From: Saccharopolyspora flava
GTDB lineage: Bacteria; Actinomycetota; Actinomycetes; Mycobacteriales; Pseudonocardiaceae
DNA: 64,000 nucleotides
NCBI RefSeq assembly: GCF_900116135.1
Contig: NZ_FOZX01000007.1
Coordinates: 186,001-250,000, forward strand
Direction: 5' to 3'
Part shown: positions 52,996 to 64,000 of the stretch, piece by piece
Layout: each line of letters starts with the position of its first letter
Numbering within the stretch: position 1 is the stretch's first letter
Position numbers and translations under genes: made by a program
The notes under the pieces: model-generated
Databases searched by the model: none
The model's input: only the letters and a program-made list of their open reading frames with translations
What the model was told of the DNA's origin: nothing

Positions 52996-55900
52996 GTGAT
53001 TCCTGCGTCGTACGCGCAGCGTCGGCTGTGGTTCCTGGACCAGTTGGACGGGGCCGGGGCCCTCTACACCATTCCGCTGGTCCTGCGGCTGCGCGGCCCG
53101 CTGGACGTCGCCGCGCTGCGGGCGGCGCTGACCGACGTGCTCGTCCGGCACGAGAGCCTGCGCACCCGCTTCCGGCAGCACGACGGCGAACCGGTCCAGG
53201 AGATCGTGGACCCGGCCGAGCTCGGCGACCCGCTGCAGGTCGCCGAGGTGCCCGCGGACCGGCTGGAGGCCGAGATCGCGGCCACCGCGCGGCACGTCTT
53301 CGACCTGGCCCGCGACCTGCCGTGCCACGCCCGGCTGCTGACCACCGGTGGCGACGAGGCCGTGCTCGTGCTGGTGCTGCACCACATCGCCGCCGACGGC
53401 TGGTCGGCCGACCCGCTGTGGCGGGACCTGTCGGCCGCCTACGCCGCCCGCAGGGCCGGGCGCGCACCGGAGCGGGAACCGCTGCCGGTGCAGTACGCCG
53501 ACTACGCGCTCTGGCAGCGCGAACTGCTCGGCGAGGCGAGCGATCCGGACAGCGTGCTGGCCACCCAGCTCTCGTACTGGCGCGCGGCGCTGGCGGGCGC
53601 GCCGGGGGAGCTGTCGCTGCCCACCGACCGGCCCCGCCCGGCGACCTCCGACCGCGCGGGCGGCACGGTGAACCTCGCCGTGCCCGCAGGCCTGCGGGAC
53701 CGGCTGGCGGACCTGGCGCGCGCCGCGAACGCCACGCCGTTCATGGTGTGGCAGGCCGCGATCGCCGTCCTGCTGTCGAAACTCGGTGCGGGTCAGGACA
53801 TCCCGGTCGGCACTCCCGTCGCGGGCCGGGACGAGGCCGGGCTGGAAGAGCTCGTCGGGTTCTTCGTCAACACCCTCGTGCTGCGCACCGACCTCAGCGG
53901 CGACCCGGCCTTCACCGACGTCGTGGGCCGCGTGCGGGAGACCACCGTCGAGGCGCTGCGGAACCAGGACGTGCCCTTCGAACGGCTCGTGGCCGAGCTC
54001 GACCCGAACCGCTCCCTGACCCGGCACCCGCTGTTCCAGGTCAACCTGACGCTGCACAACGCCCCCGAAACCCCCGTCGAGCTGGACGGATTGACCGCCA
54101 CCGCGCACGTCGCCGACCTGCCGCTGGCCAAGTTCGACCTCGACTTCCAGGTCTGGGAGCGCCGCGGCGCCGAGGGCGGCGACGACGTCGAGATCATCTA
54201 CTCCGCCGACCTGTTCGACCGGGCCACCGTCGAGTCGTTCGCCGCCCGCCTGCTGCGGGTGCTGGAGACCGTCGCCGCCGAGCCCGGCACCCGGCTGCAC
54301 GCCGTCGACGTGCTCGACCCGGCCGAGCACCGCGCGATCGCCGAGACCGCCGGACCCACCCGGTCGCTGCCACCGGCGACCGTTCCCGACCTCTTCGCCG
54401 AGCAGGCCGCGTCCCACCCGGACGACCCCGCCCTCACCGGGAGCCTCGGCTACGGCGACCTCGACGCCGCCGCCAACCGGCTCGCCCGCCACCTCATCGG
54501 CCGGGGCGTCGGCCCCGAGACGCGGGTCGCCGTCGCGATGGAGCGCACCCCCGACCTCGTCGTCGCGCTGCTCGCGGTGCTGAAGGCCGGTGGCGCCTAC
54601 GTGCCGATCGATCCCGCGCACCCGGACGCCCGGATCGCCGCCCTGCTCGCCGACGCCGAACCCGCCGTCCTGCTCACCACCACCGGCCTCGCCGACCGCC
54701 TGCCCGCCGACACCGGCCGCGTCGTGCTCGACGACGTGGCCGTGCAGGCCGCCGTCGCCGCCTGCCGTCCTGAGCCGATCGCGCAGGACGAGCGGTGCCG
54801 CCCGCTGCTGGCCGACCACCCGGCCTACGTCATCCACACCTCCGGCTCCACCGGTGCCCCGAAGGGCGTCGTCGTCACCCACGCGCAGGTGACGGCCCTG
54901 CTGCGGAACGCGGCCGCGCGCTACGAGTTCGGCAGCGGCGACGTGTGGACCTGGTTCCACTCGCACGCCTTCGACTTCTCGGTGTGGGAGCTGTGGGGCT
55001 GCCTGCTCACCGGTGGCCGTCTCGTCGTCGTCGACCACGACACCTCCCGCTCGCCCAACGACTTCCGGCGGCTGCTCGTCGACGAGGGCGTCACCGTCCT
55101 CAGCCAGACCCCGTCGGCGTTCCACCAGCTGGAGCACGCCGACGCGCGCGAGCCCGGCACCGCCCTCGACGCCCCGCTGCGGCTGGTCGTCCTCGGCGGC
55201 GAGGCGCTCGACCCGGACCGGCTCGTCCGCCGGGACGGCCCGGCGCTGGTGAACATGTACGGCATCACCGAAACCACCGTGCACGTCACGCATCTCGACG
55301 TCGACGCCGCCACGCGGCCCGGCGCGCACGGTGCCAGCCCGATCGGCCTGCCGCTGGACGACACCCGCGTGCACGTCCTCGACGCCCACCTGCGGCCCGT
55401 GCCGCCCGGCGTCGTCGGCGAGATGTACGTCGCGGGCTCCGGTGTCGCGCGCGGCTACCTCGGGATGCCCGGGCTGACCGCGAACCGGTTCGTGGCCTGT
55501 CCTTTCGAGCCCGGCGGCGCCCGCATGTACCGCACCGGCGACCTCGCGCGGTGGGGGAGCGACGGCACCCTGGAGTACCTGGGCCGTGCCGACGACCAGG
55601 TGTCGCTGCGGGGCTTCCGCATCGAACCCGGCGAGGTCGAGGCTGCGCTGCTCACCGACGAGCGCGTCGCGCAGGCCGCGGTCGTGCTGCGCGAGGACAC
55701 CCCGGGAGATCAGCGGCTGATCGCCCACGTCGTGCCCCGCGACCCCGCCGACGCGGGGGAGGCCTTCGCCCGGTCGGTCCGCGACGCCGTCACCGGGCTG
55801 CTGCCCGCCCACATGGTGCCCGCGGCGGTCGTCCCGCTGGAGCGGTTGCCGCTCACCGTCAACGGCAAGCTCGACCGCGCCGCCCTGCCCGCGCCCGAGT

Positions 55901-56130
55901 TCACCTCCTCCGGGGGCCGCGGCCCTGCGACGGAGCGCGAGGAGAGCATCTGCGCGGCCTTCGCCGAGGTGCTCGACGTGGACCGGGTGGGCGTCGACGA
56001 CGACTTCTTCGCCCTCGGCGGGCATTCGCTGCTCGCGGTGCGGCTCGTCGAGCGGCTGCGCGCCGCCGGGGTGCGGGTCGACGTGCGCACCCTGTTCACC
56101 GCGGCCACCCCGGCCGGGCTGGCCGCCGTC
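52996..56130 (+). other. NRPS module 1: C-A(Thr-like)-PCP
   Basis: The A domain (residues about 456–975) has [11 protein letters not shown] and MYRTGD. By hand alignment to GrsA the pocket reads D-F-W-S-V-G-M-V-H-K. The well-known threonine code is D-F-W-N-I-G-M-V-H-K, so threonine or an isostere such as 2,3-diaminobutyrate is expected. PCP serine 1011 is in [12 protein letters not shown]. Confidence 0.75.
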
Positions 56131-59100
56131 GCCGGTCGCGCACCCGTGGAGATCCCGGAGGGCACCCCGCCTGCCGGAGCCACCCGGATCACCCCGGAGA
56201 TGGTGCCGCTGGCCGATCTCACCGCCGCCGAACTCGACACCGTCACCGCCGCCGTTCCCGGCGGCGCGGCCAACGTCGCCGACGTCTACCGGCTCGGCCC
56301 GCTGCAGGAAGGCCTGTTCTTCCACCACCGGCTGCACGCCGAGAACGGCACCGACGACCCGTACCTCGTGCGCTACGCCCTGCGGTTCGACTCCCGCGCG
56401 CTGCTGGACGAGTTCCTCGCGGCCTGGCCGCGCGTCATCGAACGCCACGAGGTGCTGCGCACCGGCCTCGCCTGGGAGGGGCTGCCGCACCCGGTGCAGG
56501 TCGTGCACCGGCACGTCGACCTGCCGGTGACCGAGGTCGAACTCGACCCCACCGACGACGCCGACGAGGTGGAGCGGTTCCTGGCGCTGGCCGACGGCCC
56601 GATGGACCTGCGCCGCGCCCCGCTGATGGACGTGGCCGTCGCGGCCGAACCCGGCACCGAGCGCTGGCTGCTGGCGATCCGGATGCACCACATCACCCAG
56701 GACCACACCACCCTCGAACTCGTCCTGCGCGAGGTCACCGCCTTCCTCGGCGGACGCGGCGGCGACCTGCCGGAACCGCTGCCGTACCGCACCTTCGTCG
56801 GCCAGGCCCTGCTCGGCACCTCCGCCGCGGAGCACGAGGAGCACTTCGCGCGGCTGCTCGGCGACGTCACCGAACCGACCGCGCCGTTCGGGGTGCTGGA
56901 GGTTCGCGGGGACGGCCGCGACGTCACCGAACGCCGCGCCGTCCTGGACCCGCAGGTCACCGCCCGGCTCGGGGAGCAGGCCCGGCGCGCCGGGGCGAGC
57001 CCCGCCACCGTGCTGCACGTCGTGTGGTCCCGGGTGCTGGCCGCGCTGTGCGGCGGCGACGACGTCGTGTTCGGAACGCTGCTGCTCGGGCGCGTGCAGG
57101 CGGGTGCCGACCACGTGCCCGGCATGTTCATCAACACGCTGCCGGTGCGGGCCGCGATCGGTGACGCCGGTGTGGCCGAGGCGGTGCGGGACATGCACGC
57201 CCAGCTGGCCGAACTGCTGGTGCACGAGCACGCCTCGCTCGCCGACGCCCAGCGCGCCAGCGGCGTGCCGGTGCCCGCTCCGCTGTTCACCGCCGTCCTC
57301 AACTACCGGCACAACGTCGCCGGTGACGAGCGCGCGCACGTCCTGCCGCCGGGAGCCGACGTGCTGGCCGCGCGGGAGCGCACCAACTACCCGCTGCTGG
57401 TGTCGGTCGACGACGACGGCCGCGAGATCGCCTTCGACGTGCAGGCCGCCGCCGGGATCGACCCCGACGTCGTCATCGGGCTGCTGCGGGCCACCACCGA
57501 GCGCGTCGTGGCCGCGCTCGACGAGGACCCGCTGACCCCGCTCGCCGGCATCGACGTGCTGCCGCCCGCCGAGCGGGACCGCGTCCTCGTCGAGTTCAAC
57601 GACACCGGTGCTCCCGCGAGCACCGGCACCCTGGTCGAGGTGTTCGCCGAGCGTGCCGCCGCCAGCCCGGGTGCCGACGCGATCGCCTCCGGCACCGAGC
57701 GCCTCAGCTACGCCGAGCTCGACGAGCGGTCGAACCGGCTGGCGCGCCACCTGATCGCACGCGGCGTCGGCGCCGAAGGCCGGGTCGTGCTCCTCATGGA
57801 GCGCTCGCCGGAGACGATCGTCGCGCTGCTGGCCGTGCTCAAGTCCGGTGCCGCCTACGTGCCGATCGACCCCGACCAGCCCGCCGACCGCATCGCCCAC
57901 CTGTGCGCCGACGCCGACCCGGTGGCGGTGCTGACCACCGCCTCGATCGCCGGGTCCGTTCCGCTGCCCGGGCCGGATCCGATCGTCGTGGACGATGCCT
58001 CGGTCCGCGCCGCCGTCGCCGCCCTGCCCGGCGGCCCGGTCGCCCAGGCCGACCGGGTGGTGCCGCTGCGTCCCGAGCACCCGGCGTACGTCATCTACAC
58101 CTCCGGTTCCACCGGAACCCCCAAGGGCGTCGTGGTGCCGCACGCGGGCGCGGTGAACCTGCTGGCCTTCCGCTGGCCCGGGCTGGAACCCGGCAGCAGG
58201 CTGCTCCAGTTCGCCTCGCTCGGGTTCGACGTCGCGACCTGGGAGATCATGACGGCGTTCGCCGCGGGCGCCTGCCTCGTCGTGGCCCCGGCCGCCGAAC
58301 TCCTGCCCGGCGCCGGCCTGGAGGACGTGGTCGAAGAGCAGGGCGTCACGCACTTGCAGCTGCCGCCCACGGTTCTGGGCATGGTCGAGGACCCGCAGCG
58401 GCTCGCCGGCGTGGAGACCGTGCTCGTGGCGGGCGAGGCGCTGGGATCCGCGCTCGTCGACCGCTGGGGCGGCGAGGTCTGGTTCGGCAACGCCTACGGG
58501 CCGACCGAGATCACCGTCATCGCGGCCGCCGACGGCCCGCTGCGGCCCGGTGACGCCCCGACCATCGGCCGCCCGCTTCCCGGTGTGCGCCTCTACGTCC
58601 TCGACTCCCGCCTGCGGCCGGTGCCGGACGGCGTCGACGGCGACCTGTACGTGGCGGGTGGCGGTGTGGCCCGCGGCTACCTGGACCGGCACGGGCTCAC
58701 CGCCGAGCGGTTCGTCGCGGACCCGTTCGGGCCCAAGGGTTCCCGCATGTACCGCACCGGCGACACCGTGCGCCGCACCGCCGACGGCCGCCTGCTCTAC
58801 GTCGGCCGCTCCGACGACCAGGTCAAGATCCGCGGTTTCCGCATCGAACCGGGCGAGGTGGAGGCGCAGCTCGCCGACGACGCCCGGGTGGCGCAGGTCG
58901 CGGTCGTCGTCCGCGAGGACGCACCCGGCGACAAGCGGCTCACGGCCTACGTCGTGCCCGCCGGGCCGCAGCGGGACGAGCTGCCCGCCGCGCTGCGCGG
59001 CGAGCTGGAGACCCGGCTGCCCGCGCACCTGGTGCCGTCGGCCTTCGTGCTGCTCGACCGGCTGCCGCTGTCGGTCAACGGCAAGCTCGACCGCGCGGCC

Positions 59101-62100
59101 CTGCCCGCACCGGAGCGCGACACCGCCACCACCGCCCGCCCGGCGGGCCTGCGCGAGGAACTGCTGTGCTCGGTGTTCGCCCAGGTGCTCGGCGTGGACC
59201 GGGTGGGCGTCGACGACGACTTCTTCACCCTCGGCGGGCATTCGCTGCTGGCCGTGCGCCTGGTCAGCCGGGTGCGCGCAGTGCTCGGCGTCGAGATCCC
59301 GGTGCGCGCCGTCTTCGAGGACTCCACGGTGGCGGCGCTGGCGGCACGGCTCGCCGAGTCGGAAAGCGCTGTGCGCGAACCGGTTTCGGCCGGTGCGCGG
59401 CCGGAGCGGTTGCCGCTGTCGTTCGCGCAGCGCCGCCTGTGGTTCGTCGACCGGATGGACGGGGCGAGCGCGCTCTACAACATCCCCCTGGTGCTGCGGC
59501 TGACCGGGAAGGTCGACGTCGCCGCGCTGCGGGCGGCGCTGGGTGATCTGGTGGCCCGCCACGAGACGCTGCGGACCCGGTTCCCGGAGGTCGACGGCGA
59601 ACCGCACCAGGACGTCGTCCCGGCCGGCGCCGCGACCGTGGAGCTGCCGGTGCTGGAGGCCGACGGCGACCACGACCCGCGCATCGCCGGGGCGGCCGGG
59701 CACGTCTTCGACCTGGCCACCGAAATCCCGTTCCGCGCAACCCTGTTCACCACCGGACCGGACACCTCGGTGCTGGTGCTCGTGCTGCACCACATCGCCG
59801 GGGACGACTGGTCGATGAGCCCGCTGTGGCGCGATCTCTCCGAGGCCTACGCGGCGCGCCGCGACGGCCGGACCCCCGACTGGGGTCCGCTGCCGGTGCA
59901 GTACGCGGATTACGCGCTGTGGCAACGCGAACTGCTCGGCGAGGCCGACGACCCGGACAGCCTGCTCGCCGGGGAGCTCGCCCACTGGCGCGCGGAACTG
60001 GCCGGTGCGCCCGAAGAGCTCGCGCTGCCGCTCGACCGGCCGCGGACCGCCGACACCGGCCGCGACGGCGGCTGGGTGGACGTCGAGGTGCCCGCCGAGC
60101 TGCACGCGCGGCTGGCGGAGCTGGCGCGGTCCGAGGGCGTCACGATGTTCATGGTGTGGCAGGCCGCTCTGGCCGTGCTGCTGTCGAGGCTCGGTGCGGG
60201 ACAGGACGTTCCGCTGGGCAGCCCGGTCGCCGGGCGCACCGACGAGGCGGTCGAGGACCTGGTCGGGTTCTTCGTCAACACCGTCGTGCTGCGCGTCGAC
60301 CTGTCCGGCGACCCGGACTTCACCGAGGTGCTGGGCCGGGTTCGCCGGACCGCGCTGGGGGCGCTGGAGCACCAGGACGTCCCGTTCGAACGGCTCGTGG
60401 AAGAGCTCGCCCCCACTCGCCACACCGGCCGCCACCCGCTGTTCCAGGTGATCGCGGAAGTGCAGTCCACCCCGCGCACCGAGCCGGAACTGGCGGGCGT
60501 CGAGGTCGCCCCGCTGCGGTCGGCGACCGGCGACGCGAAGTTCGACCTGGACCTGCAAGTCGCCGAGCGCTTCGTCGCGGGCCTGCCGGACGGCATGACC
60601 GGTGCCCTCGGCTTCGCCACCGACCTGTTCGACCGCGACACCGCGGAAGCGCTGGTGGCGCGGCTGCTGCGCGTCCTCGACGACCTCGCGCGCGAACCCG
60701 CCCGCCCGGTGCACCGGCTCGACGTGCTCGACCCCGCCGAACGGCAGCGGGTCGTGGCCGAGTGGCCGCACCGGCAGCCGCAGCACGACGGCGCCGTCTA
60801 CGTCCTGGACGCGGGCCTGGCTCCCGTCGCCCCGGGCGTCGTCGGCGAGCTGCACGTCGTCGACGCCGCGGCCCGCGACGACGCCGCCTCCGTTCCCTGC
60901 CCCTTCACCGACGACGGGAGCCCCATGCGCCCGACCGGACGCCGCGCCCGCTGGGACCGCGAGGGGCGGCTGCACCTCGTCGATCCCGACCCCGACGACA
61001 CCCCCGCGACCGCGCCCGAGCGGCGCCCGGCGGGCCTGCGCGAAGAGCTGCTGTGCACGGTGTTCGCCCAGGTCCTCGGCGTGCCTCGGGTGGGCGTCGA
61101 CGACGACTTCTTCGCCCTCGGCGGGCACTCGCTGCAAGCGGTCCGGCTCGCCAGCCGGATCCGCACCGTGCTCGGCGCCGAACTGCCCATCCGCACCCTG
61201 TTCGAGGCGCCGACCGCGGCGCAGCTGGCCGCGCGGCTCGCCGAGTCGGAAAGCGGTGTGCGACCGGCGGTCTCGGCAGGGGAGCGCCCGGACCGGCTGC
61301 CGCTGTCGTTCGCGCAGCGCCGCCTGTGGTTCATGGACCAGCTCGAAGGCGCGGGCGCGCTCTACAACATCCCGCTGGTGCTGCGGCTGACCGGACGCCT
61401 CGACGTCGACGCGATGCGGGCCGCCCTCGGCGACGTGCTCGCGCGGCACGAGACGCTGCGCACCCGGTTCCCCGAGATCGACGGCGAGCCGCACCAGGAG
61501 ATCACCCCCGCCGACCAGGCCGCCGTGGAGCTGGAGGTCGTGGAGGTGGACGCGGCCGAGCTGGACGCGCGGATCACCGAGACCTCCGCGCACGTCTTCG
61601 ACCTGGCCCGTGAACTCCCGCTGCGGGCGGTGCTGTTCACCACCGGACCGGACACCTCCGCGCTGGTGCTGGTGGTGCACCACATCGCCGGTGACGGCTG
61701 GTCGATGGCCCCGCTGTGGCGGGACCTGTCGGTGGCCTACGCGGCCCGGTGCGACGGCCGGGCGCCAGAGTGGGGTCCGCTGCCGGTGCAGTACGCGGAT
61801 TACGCGCTGTGGCAGCGAGAACTGCTCGGCGACCCGGACGACCCCGGCAGCCTCCTGCACGGCCAGGTCTCCTACTGGCGGAAGGCCCTCGACGGCGCGC
61901 CCGAGGAACTGGCGCTGCCCGCCGACCGGCCCCGGCCGGAGGTCGAGAGCCGCACCGCGGGCTGGGCCGACATCGAGGTGCCCGCCGAGCTGCACGCGCG
62001 GCTGGCGGAGCTGGCGCGGTCCGAGGGCGTCACGATGTTCATGGTGTGGCAGGCGGCCCTGGCCGTGCTGCTGTCCAGGCTCGGTGCGGGTGAGGACATC

Positions 62101-64000
62101 CCGCTGGGCAGCCCGGTCGCCGGGCGCACCGACGAAGCCGTCGAGGACCTCGTCGGGTTCTTCGTCAACACCATCGTCCTGCGCACCGACCTGTCCGGCG
62201 ACCCCGACTTCACCGAGGTGCTGGCCCGGGTGCGGCAGAACGCGCTCGGCGCGCTGGAGCACCAGGACATCCCCTTCGAACGGCTCGTGGAAGAGCTGGC
62301 GCCGTCCCGTTCCAAGGGCCGCCACCCGCTGTTCCAGGTGCTGCTGGCCGTGCAGAACATCCCGCAGCAGGACGTCACGCTGCCCGGCCTCGACGTCGAC
62401 TCCCGCCCCGACGCCCCCGCGATGGCCAAGTTCGACCTGGACTTCCAGGTCGTCGAACTCGTCGACGACGCGGGCGAACCGGACGGCATGATCGGCGGAC
62501 TCACCTACGCCGCCGACCTGTTCGACCGCTCCACCGCCGAAACCCTGGTGGCGCGGCTGGTTCGCGTGCTCGACGCCGTCACCGAGGACCCGCACCGCCC
62601 CGTCGCCCGCGTCGACCTGCTCGACCGGACCGAGCGGCGACGGCTGCTCACCGAGTGGAACAACACCCACAGCGACACCCTGGCGCTGACCGTCCCCGAG
62701 CTGTTCGCGATCCGCGCCTCCCGCGCCCCCAAGGCCGTCGCGCTGACCACCGTGCTCACCGACGACCCCGTGCAGCTCACCTACGCCGAGCTGGACCAGC
62801 GCTCCAACCGGCTGGCCCACCACCTCATCGAGCTCGGCGTGGTGCCGGAGACACCCGTCGGCGTCGTCATGGACCGCTCCATCGACGTCGTGGTCGTGCT
62901 GCTGGCGATCCTCAAGGCGGGCGGCGCCTACGTCACCGTCTCCCCGGACCAGCCCGCCGGCCGCATCGCCGAGGTGCTGCACCGCGCCGGAACCTCGCTG
63001 TGCCTCGCGGACGACCGCTACGCCGAGGACCTGCGCGGGCAGGTCGCCACCGTGGTCCGCGCGGGCGATCCCACTGCGTGGGCCGAGCAGCCCGCCACCG
63101 CGGTGACCGGCCGCAGCCTGCCCGATCAGCTCGCCTACGTCATGTTCACCTCCGGCTCCACCGGCGAGCCGAAGGGCATCGCGACCACCCACCGCGACAT
63201 CGTCGACCTGGCCGGCGACGACTGCTGGCGGTTCCGCGGCCAGGCGCGCGGGATGTTCGCCGCACCGCACACCTTCGACGGGTCCACGGTGGAGCTGTGG
63301 GTGCGGCTGCTCACCGGCGGCGAGATCCTCGTCGTCCCCCCGGGCCGCATGGACGCCGCGCGGCTGCGGGCCCTGATCACCGAGCACGGGCTGACCCACG
63401 TGCACCTCACGGCCGGTCTGTTCCGCGTCATCGCCGACGAGGACCCCGAGGCCTTCAACGGCGCGAGCGACGTGCTCACCGGCGCCGACGTGGTCCCGAA
63501 GAACGCCGTGCAGCGGGTGCTCGACGCCGCCCCCGGCATCGTCGTGCGCAGCAGCTACGGCCCGACCGAGATCACCGTCATCGGCACCCAGATCCCGCTG
63601 ACCGACCCGGACGAGATCGGCGAGGTCGTCCCCATCGGCAGGCCGATGGACAACACCCGCTGCTACGTGCTGGACAGCGCGCTGGACCCGGTCCCGCCGG
63701 GGGTCTCCGGCGAGCTGTACCTGGCCGGGGCCGGGCTGGCGCGCGGCTACGCCGGGCGCAGCGGGCTCACCGCCGAGCGCTTCGTGGCCTGCCCGTTCGA
63801 GGACGGCGGCTCGCGGATGTACCGCACCGGTGACGTGGTGCGGTGGCGGGCCGACGGCGTGCTGGAGTTCGTCGGCCGCGTCGACGACCAGGTCAAGATC
63901 CGCGGTTTCCGGGTGGAGCCCGCCGAAGCCGAATCGGCGCTGGCCGCCCACCCCGACGTGACGCAGGCGGTGGTCACCGTCCGCGAGGACGTCCCCGGCG
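52996..64000 (+). CDS. NRPS, four modules visible, incomplete at the right edge
   Basis: An open frame of more than 3,668 codons runs to the window end: C-A-PCP / dual E/C-A-PCP / C-[A remnant]-PCP / C-A... The GTG at 52996 has GAGGAG at 52985–52990 and puts the C-domain core ([13 protein letters not shown]) at the very N terminus, with no docking domain. Condensation motifs are HHIAADG (129–135), HHITQDH (1231–1237), HHIAGDD (2265–2271) and HHIAGDG in module 4. Carrier serines are 1011, 2083 and 2712. The first C domain should accept the polyketide chain. It is the last visible gene of the dpg operon, 44 bp after the amidinotransferase. Termination lies outside the window. Confidence 0.95.
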   Translation, partial: MIPASYAQRRLWFLDQLDGAGALYTIPLVLRLRGPLDVAALRAALTDVLVRHESLRTRFRQHDGEPVQEIVDPAELGDPLQVAEVPADRLEAEIAATARHVFDLARDLPCHARLLTTGGDEAVLVLVLHHIAADGWSADPLWRDLSAAYAARRAGRAPEREPLPVQYADYALWQRELLGEASDPDSVLATQLSYWRAALAGAPGELSLPTDRPRPATSDRAGGTVNLAVPAGLRDRLADLARAANATPFMVWQAAIAVLLSKLGAGQDIPVGTPVAGRDEAGLEELVGFFVNTLVLRTDLSGDPAFTDVVGRVRETTVEALRNQDVPFERLVAELDPNRSLTRHPLFQVNLTLHNAPETPVELDGLTATAHVADLPLAKFDLDFQVWERRGAEGGDDVEIIYSADLFDRATVESFAARLLRVLETVAAEPGTRLHAVDVLDPAEHRAIAETAGPTRSLPPATVPDLFAEQAASHPDDPALTGSLGYGDLDAAANRLARHLIGRGVGPETRVAVAMERTPDLVVALLAVLKAGGAYVPIDPAHPDARIAALLADAEPAVLLTTTGLADRLPADTGRVVLDDVAVQAAVAACRPEPIAQDERCRPLLADHPAYVIHTSGSTGAPKGVVVTHAQVTALLRNAAARYEFGSGDVWTWFHSHAFDFSVWELWGCLLTGGRLVVVDHDTSRSPNDFRRLLVDEGVTVLSQTPSAFHQLEHADAREPGTALDAPLRLVVLGGEALDPDRLVRRDGPALVNMYGITETTVHVTHLDVDAATRPGAHGASPIGLPLDDTRVHVLDAHLRPVPPGVVGEMYVAGSGVARGYLGMPGLTANRFVACPFEPGGARMYRTGDLARWGSDGTLEYLGRADDQVSLRGFRIEPGEVEAALLTDERVAQAAVVLREDTPGDQRLIAHVVPRDPADAGEAFARSVRDAVTGLLPAHMVPAAVVPLERLPLTVNGKLDRAALPAPEFTSSGGRGPATEREESICAAFAEVLDVDRVGVDDDFFALGGHSLLAVRLVERLRAAGVRVDVRTLFTAATPAGLAAVAGRAPVEIPEGTPPAGATRITPEMVPLADLTAAELDTVTAAVPGGAANVADVYRLGPLQEGLFFHHRLHAENGTDDPYLVRYALRFDSRALLDEFLAAWPRVIERHEVLRTGLAWEGLPHPVQVVHRHVDLPVTEVELDPTDDADEVERFLALADGPMDLRRAPLMDVAVAAEPGTERWLLAIRMHHITQDHTTLELVLREVTAFLGGRGGDLPEPLPYRTFVGQALLGTSAAEHEEHFARLLGDVTEPTAPFGVLEVRGDGRDVTERRAVLDPQVTARLGEQARRAGASPATVLHVVWSRVLAALCGGDDVVFGTLLLGRVQAGADHVPGMFINTLPVRAAIGDAGVAEAVRDMHAQLAELLVHEHASLADAQRASGVPVPAPLFTAVLNYRHNVAGDERAHVLPPGADVLAARERTNYPLLVSVDDDGREIAFDVQAAAGIDPDVVIGLLRATTERVVAALDEDPLTPLAGIDVLPPAERDRVLVEFNDTGAPASTGTLVEVFAERAAASPGADAIASGTERLSYAELDERSNRLARHLIARGVGAEGRVVLLMERSPETIVALLAVLKSGAAYVPIDPDQPADRIAHLCADADPVAVLTTASIAGSVPLPGPDPIVVDDASVRAAVAALPGGPVAQADRVVPLRPEHPAYVIYTSGSTGTPKGVVVPHAGAVNLLAFRWPGLEPGSRLLQFASLGFDVATWEIMTAFAAGACLVVAPAAELLPGAGLEDVVEEQGVTHLQLPPTVLGMVEDPQRLAGVETVLVAGEALGSALVDRWGGEVWFGNAYGPTEITVIAAADGPLRPGDAPTIGRPLPGVRLYVLDSRLRPVPDGVDGDLYVAGGGVARGYLDRHGLTAERFVADPFGPKGSRMYRTGDTVRRTADGRLLYVGRSDDQVKIRGFRIEPGEVEAQLADDARVAQVAVVVREDAPGDKRLTAYVVPAGPQRDELPAALRGELETRLPAHLVPSAFVLLDRLPLSVNGKLDRAALPAPERDTATTARPAGLREELLCSVFAQVLGVDRVGVDDDFFTLGGHSLLAVRLVSRVRAVLGVEIPVRAVFEDSTVAALAARLAESESAVREPVSAGARPERLPLSFAQRRLWFVDRMDGASALYNIPLVLRLTGKVDVAALRAALGDLVARHETLRTRFPEVDGEPHQDVVPAGAATVELPVLEADGDHDPRIAGAAGHVFDLATEIPFRATLFTTGPDTSVLVLVLHHIAGDDWSMSPLWRDLSEAYAARRDGRTPDWGPLPVQYADYALWQRELLGEADDPDSLLAGELAHWRAELAGAPEELALPLDRPRTADTGRDGGWVDVEVPAELHARLAELARSEGVTMFMVWQAALAVLLSRLGAGQDVPLGSPVAGRTDEAVEDLVGFFVNTVVLRVDLSGDPDFTEVLGRVRRTALGALEHQDVPFERLVEELAPTRHTGRHPLFQVIAEVQSTPRTEPELAGVEVAPLRSATGDAKFDLDLQVAERFVAGLPDGMTGALGFATDLFDRDTAEALVARLLRVLDDLAREPARPVHRLDVLDPAERQRVVAEWPHRQPQHDGAVYVLDAGLAPVAPGVVGELHVVDAAARDDAASVPCPFTDDGSPMRPTGRRARWDREGRLHLVDPDPDDTPATAPERRPAGLREELLCTVFAQVLGVPRVGVDDDFFALGGHSLQAVRLASRIRTVLGAELPIRTLFEAPTAAQLAARLAESESGVRPAVSAGERPDRLPLSFAQRRLWFMDQLEGAGALYNIPLVLRLTGRLDVDAMRAALGDVLARHETLRTRFPEIDGEPHQEITPADQAAVELEVVEVDAAELDARITETSAHVFDLARELPLRAVLFTTGPDTSALVLVVHHIAGDGWSMAPLWRDLSVAYAARCDGRAPEWGPLPVQYADYALWQRELLGDPDDPGSLLHGQVSYWRKALDGAPEELALPADRPRPEVESRTAGWADIEVPAELHARLAELARSEGVTMFMVWQAALAVLLSRLGAGEDIPLGSPVAGRTDEAVEDLVGFFVNTIVLRTDLSGDPDFTEVLARVRQNALGALEHQDIPFERLVEELAPSRSKGRHPLFQVLLAVQNIPQQDVTLPGLDVDSRPDAPAMAKFDLDFQVVELVDDAGEPDGMIGGLTYAADLFDRSTAETLVARLVRVLDAVTEDPHRPVARVDLLDRTERRRLLTEWNNTHSDTLALTVPELFAIRASRAPKAVALTTVLTDDPVQLTYAELDQRSNRLAHHLIELGVVPETPVGVVMDRSIDVVVVLLAILKAGGAYVTVSPDQPAGRIAEVLHRAGTSLCLADDRYAEDLRGQVATVVRAGDPTAWAEQPATAVTGRSLPDQLAYVMFTSGSTGEPKGIATTHRDIVDLAGDDCWRFRGQARGMFAAPHTFDGSTVELWVRLLTGGEILVVPPGRMDAARLRALITEHGLTHVHLTAGLFRVIADEDPEAFNGASDVLTGADVVPKNAVQRVLDAAPGIVVRSSYGPTEITVIGTQIPLTDPDEIGEVVPIGRPMDNTRCYVLDSALDPVPPGVSGELYLAGAGLARGYAGRSGLTAERFVACPFEDGGSRMYRTGDVVRWRADGVLEFVGRVDDQVKIRGFRVEPAEAESALAAHPDVTQAVVTVREDVPG
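56221..59360 (+). other. NRPS module 2: dual E/C-A(hydrophobic?)-PCP
   Basis: The condensation domain starts [19 protein letters not shown] and has [11 protein letters not shown] and [11 protein letters not shown]. The extra N-terminal HH motif followed by DDPYL resembles dual epimerization/condensation domains, so the residue from module 1 is probably turned to D. The A domain (FDVATWE, LPPTV, YGPTEIT) gives D-V-W-Q-L-A-A-V-I-K. This is near the phenylalanine-type D-A-W-T-I-A-A-x-x-K but not a code I recognise; a bulky hydrophobic or aromatic residue is the best guess. PCP serine is 2083. Confidence 0.65.
59398..61260 (+). other. NRPS module 3: C-[vestigial A]-PCP
   Basis: The C domain (HHIAGDDWS, with Asp for the usual Gly) runs to [14 protein letters not shown], the normal end of a C-A linker. 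Instead of about 500 A-domain residues there are about 70 (about 60781–60990): [40 protein letters not shown]. These match the segment around A-domain motifs A6–A7, with YRTGD degraded to RPTGR. An intact PCP ([12 protein letters not shown], serine 2712) follows in frame. The module cannot activate its own substrate. Confidence 0.9.
61275..64000 (+). other. NRPS module 4: C-A(Hpg/Dpg-like), truncated by window end
   Basis: C has HHIAGDGWS. The A domain has [47 protein letters not shown] and SSYGPTEIT. The HLTAGLF and LTGAD layout is that of the hydroxyphenylglycine-type A-domain branch. By hand the pocket is D-G-V-H-L-G-S-V-I. With Dpg made in the same operon, Dpg is a plausible substrate; not a certain call. 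Confidence 0.65.

Noticed and set aside
60721..61020. Frameshift breaking the A domain of NRPS module 3.
   Set aside because: The reading frame is continuous and recognisable A-domain residues remain in frame on both sides of the lost parts, which fits internal deletions rather than a frameshift.

Overview
The window is a very GC-rich stretch of actinomycete DNA. Strong third-position G/C bias, GTG/TTG starts, tightly overlapping genes and giant modular synthases suggest a filamentous actinomycete, perhaps Pseudonocardiales or Streptomycetales; I cannot name the genus. Nearly all of it is one polyketide–nonribosomal peptide gene cluster, open at the right edge.

Region 1 (1–4846), probably flanking. 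A partial clan GH-A glycoside hydrolase and a TetR repressor overlap on the minus strand. They diverge from an acyl-CoA ligase across an operator-like array of 14-bp repeats. A styrene-monooxygenase-like flavoprotein follows and ends in a large nested palindrome.

Region 2 (4893–8337), accessory genes. An MbtH-like protein and a TauD-type dioxygenase lie on the plus strand. A sulfotransferase and a methyltransferase lie on the minus strand. Two convergent intrinsic terminators separate the pairs.

Region 3 (8515–17917) is one plus-strand operon: amidinotransferase, type II thioesterase, free-standing C-PCP didomain, argininosuccinate-lyase-like protein, PduX-like GHMP kinase, a cysteine-synthase/ATP-grasp fusion, and a P450. 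Lyase, kinase and PLP enzyme are the set expected for 2,3-diaminobutyrate made from threonine through O-phosphothreonine.

Region 4 (18006–47225) holds two type I PKSs. The load is KS(Gln)-AT(inactive)-ACP. Five extensions follow: methylmalonate with DH-KR; methylmalonate with KR; methylmalonate with DH-ER-KR; methylmalonate with DH-ER-KR; malonate with a dead KR. The chain should therefore leave the PKS as a methyl-branched beta-ketoacyl thioester.

Region 5 (47320–64000) is a plus-strand operon. It contains dpgA, dpgB, dpgC and an aminotransferase for 3,5-dihydroxyphenylglycine (Dpg), a second amidinotransferase, and an NRPS that runs off the window. The visible NRPS is C-A(Thr-like)-PCP, dual E/C-A-PCP, C-[fossil A]-PCP, C-A(Hpg/Dpg-like).

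The genes together point to a guanidino-containing, possibly sulfated polyketide-peptide built from Dpg and 2,3-diaminobutyrate. A 24-bp motif (SCGTAACGGYGG-N6-CGGRTG) stands 85–95 bp before the first gene of five transcription units. It ties regions 2–5 into one regulon although no cluster-specific activator is visible here. No rRNA, tRNA, CRISPR array or insertion sequence was seen, and no gene-free stretch exceeds about 210 bp.
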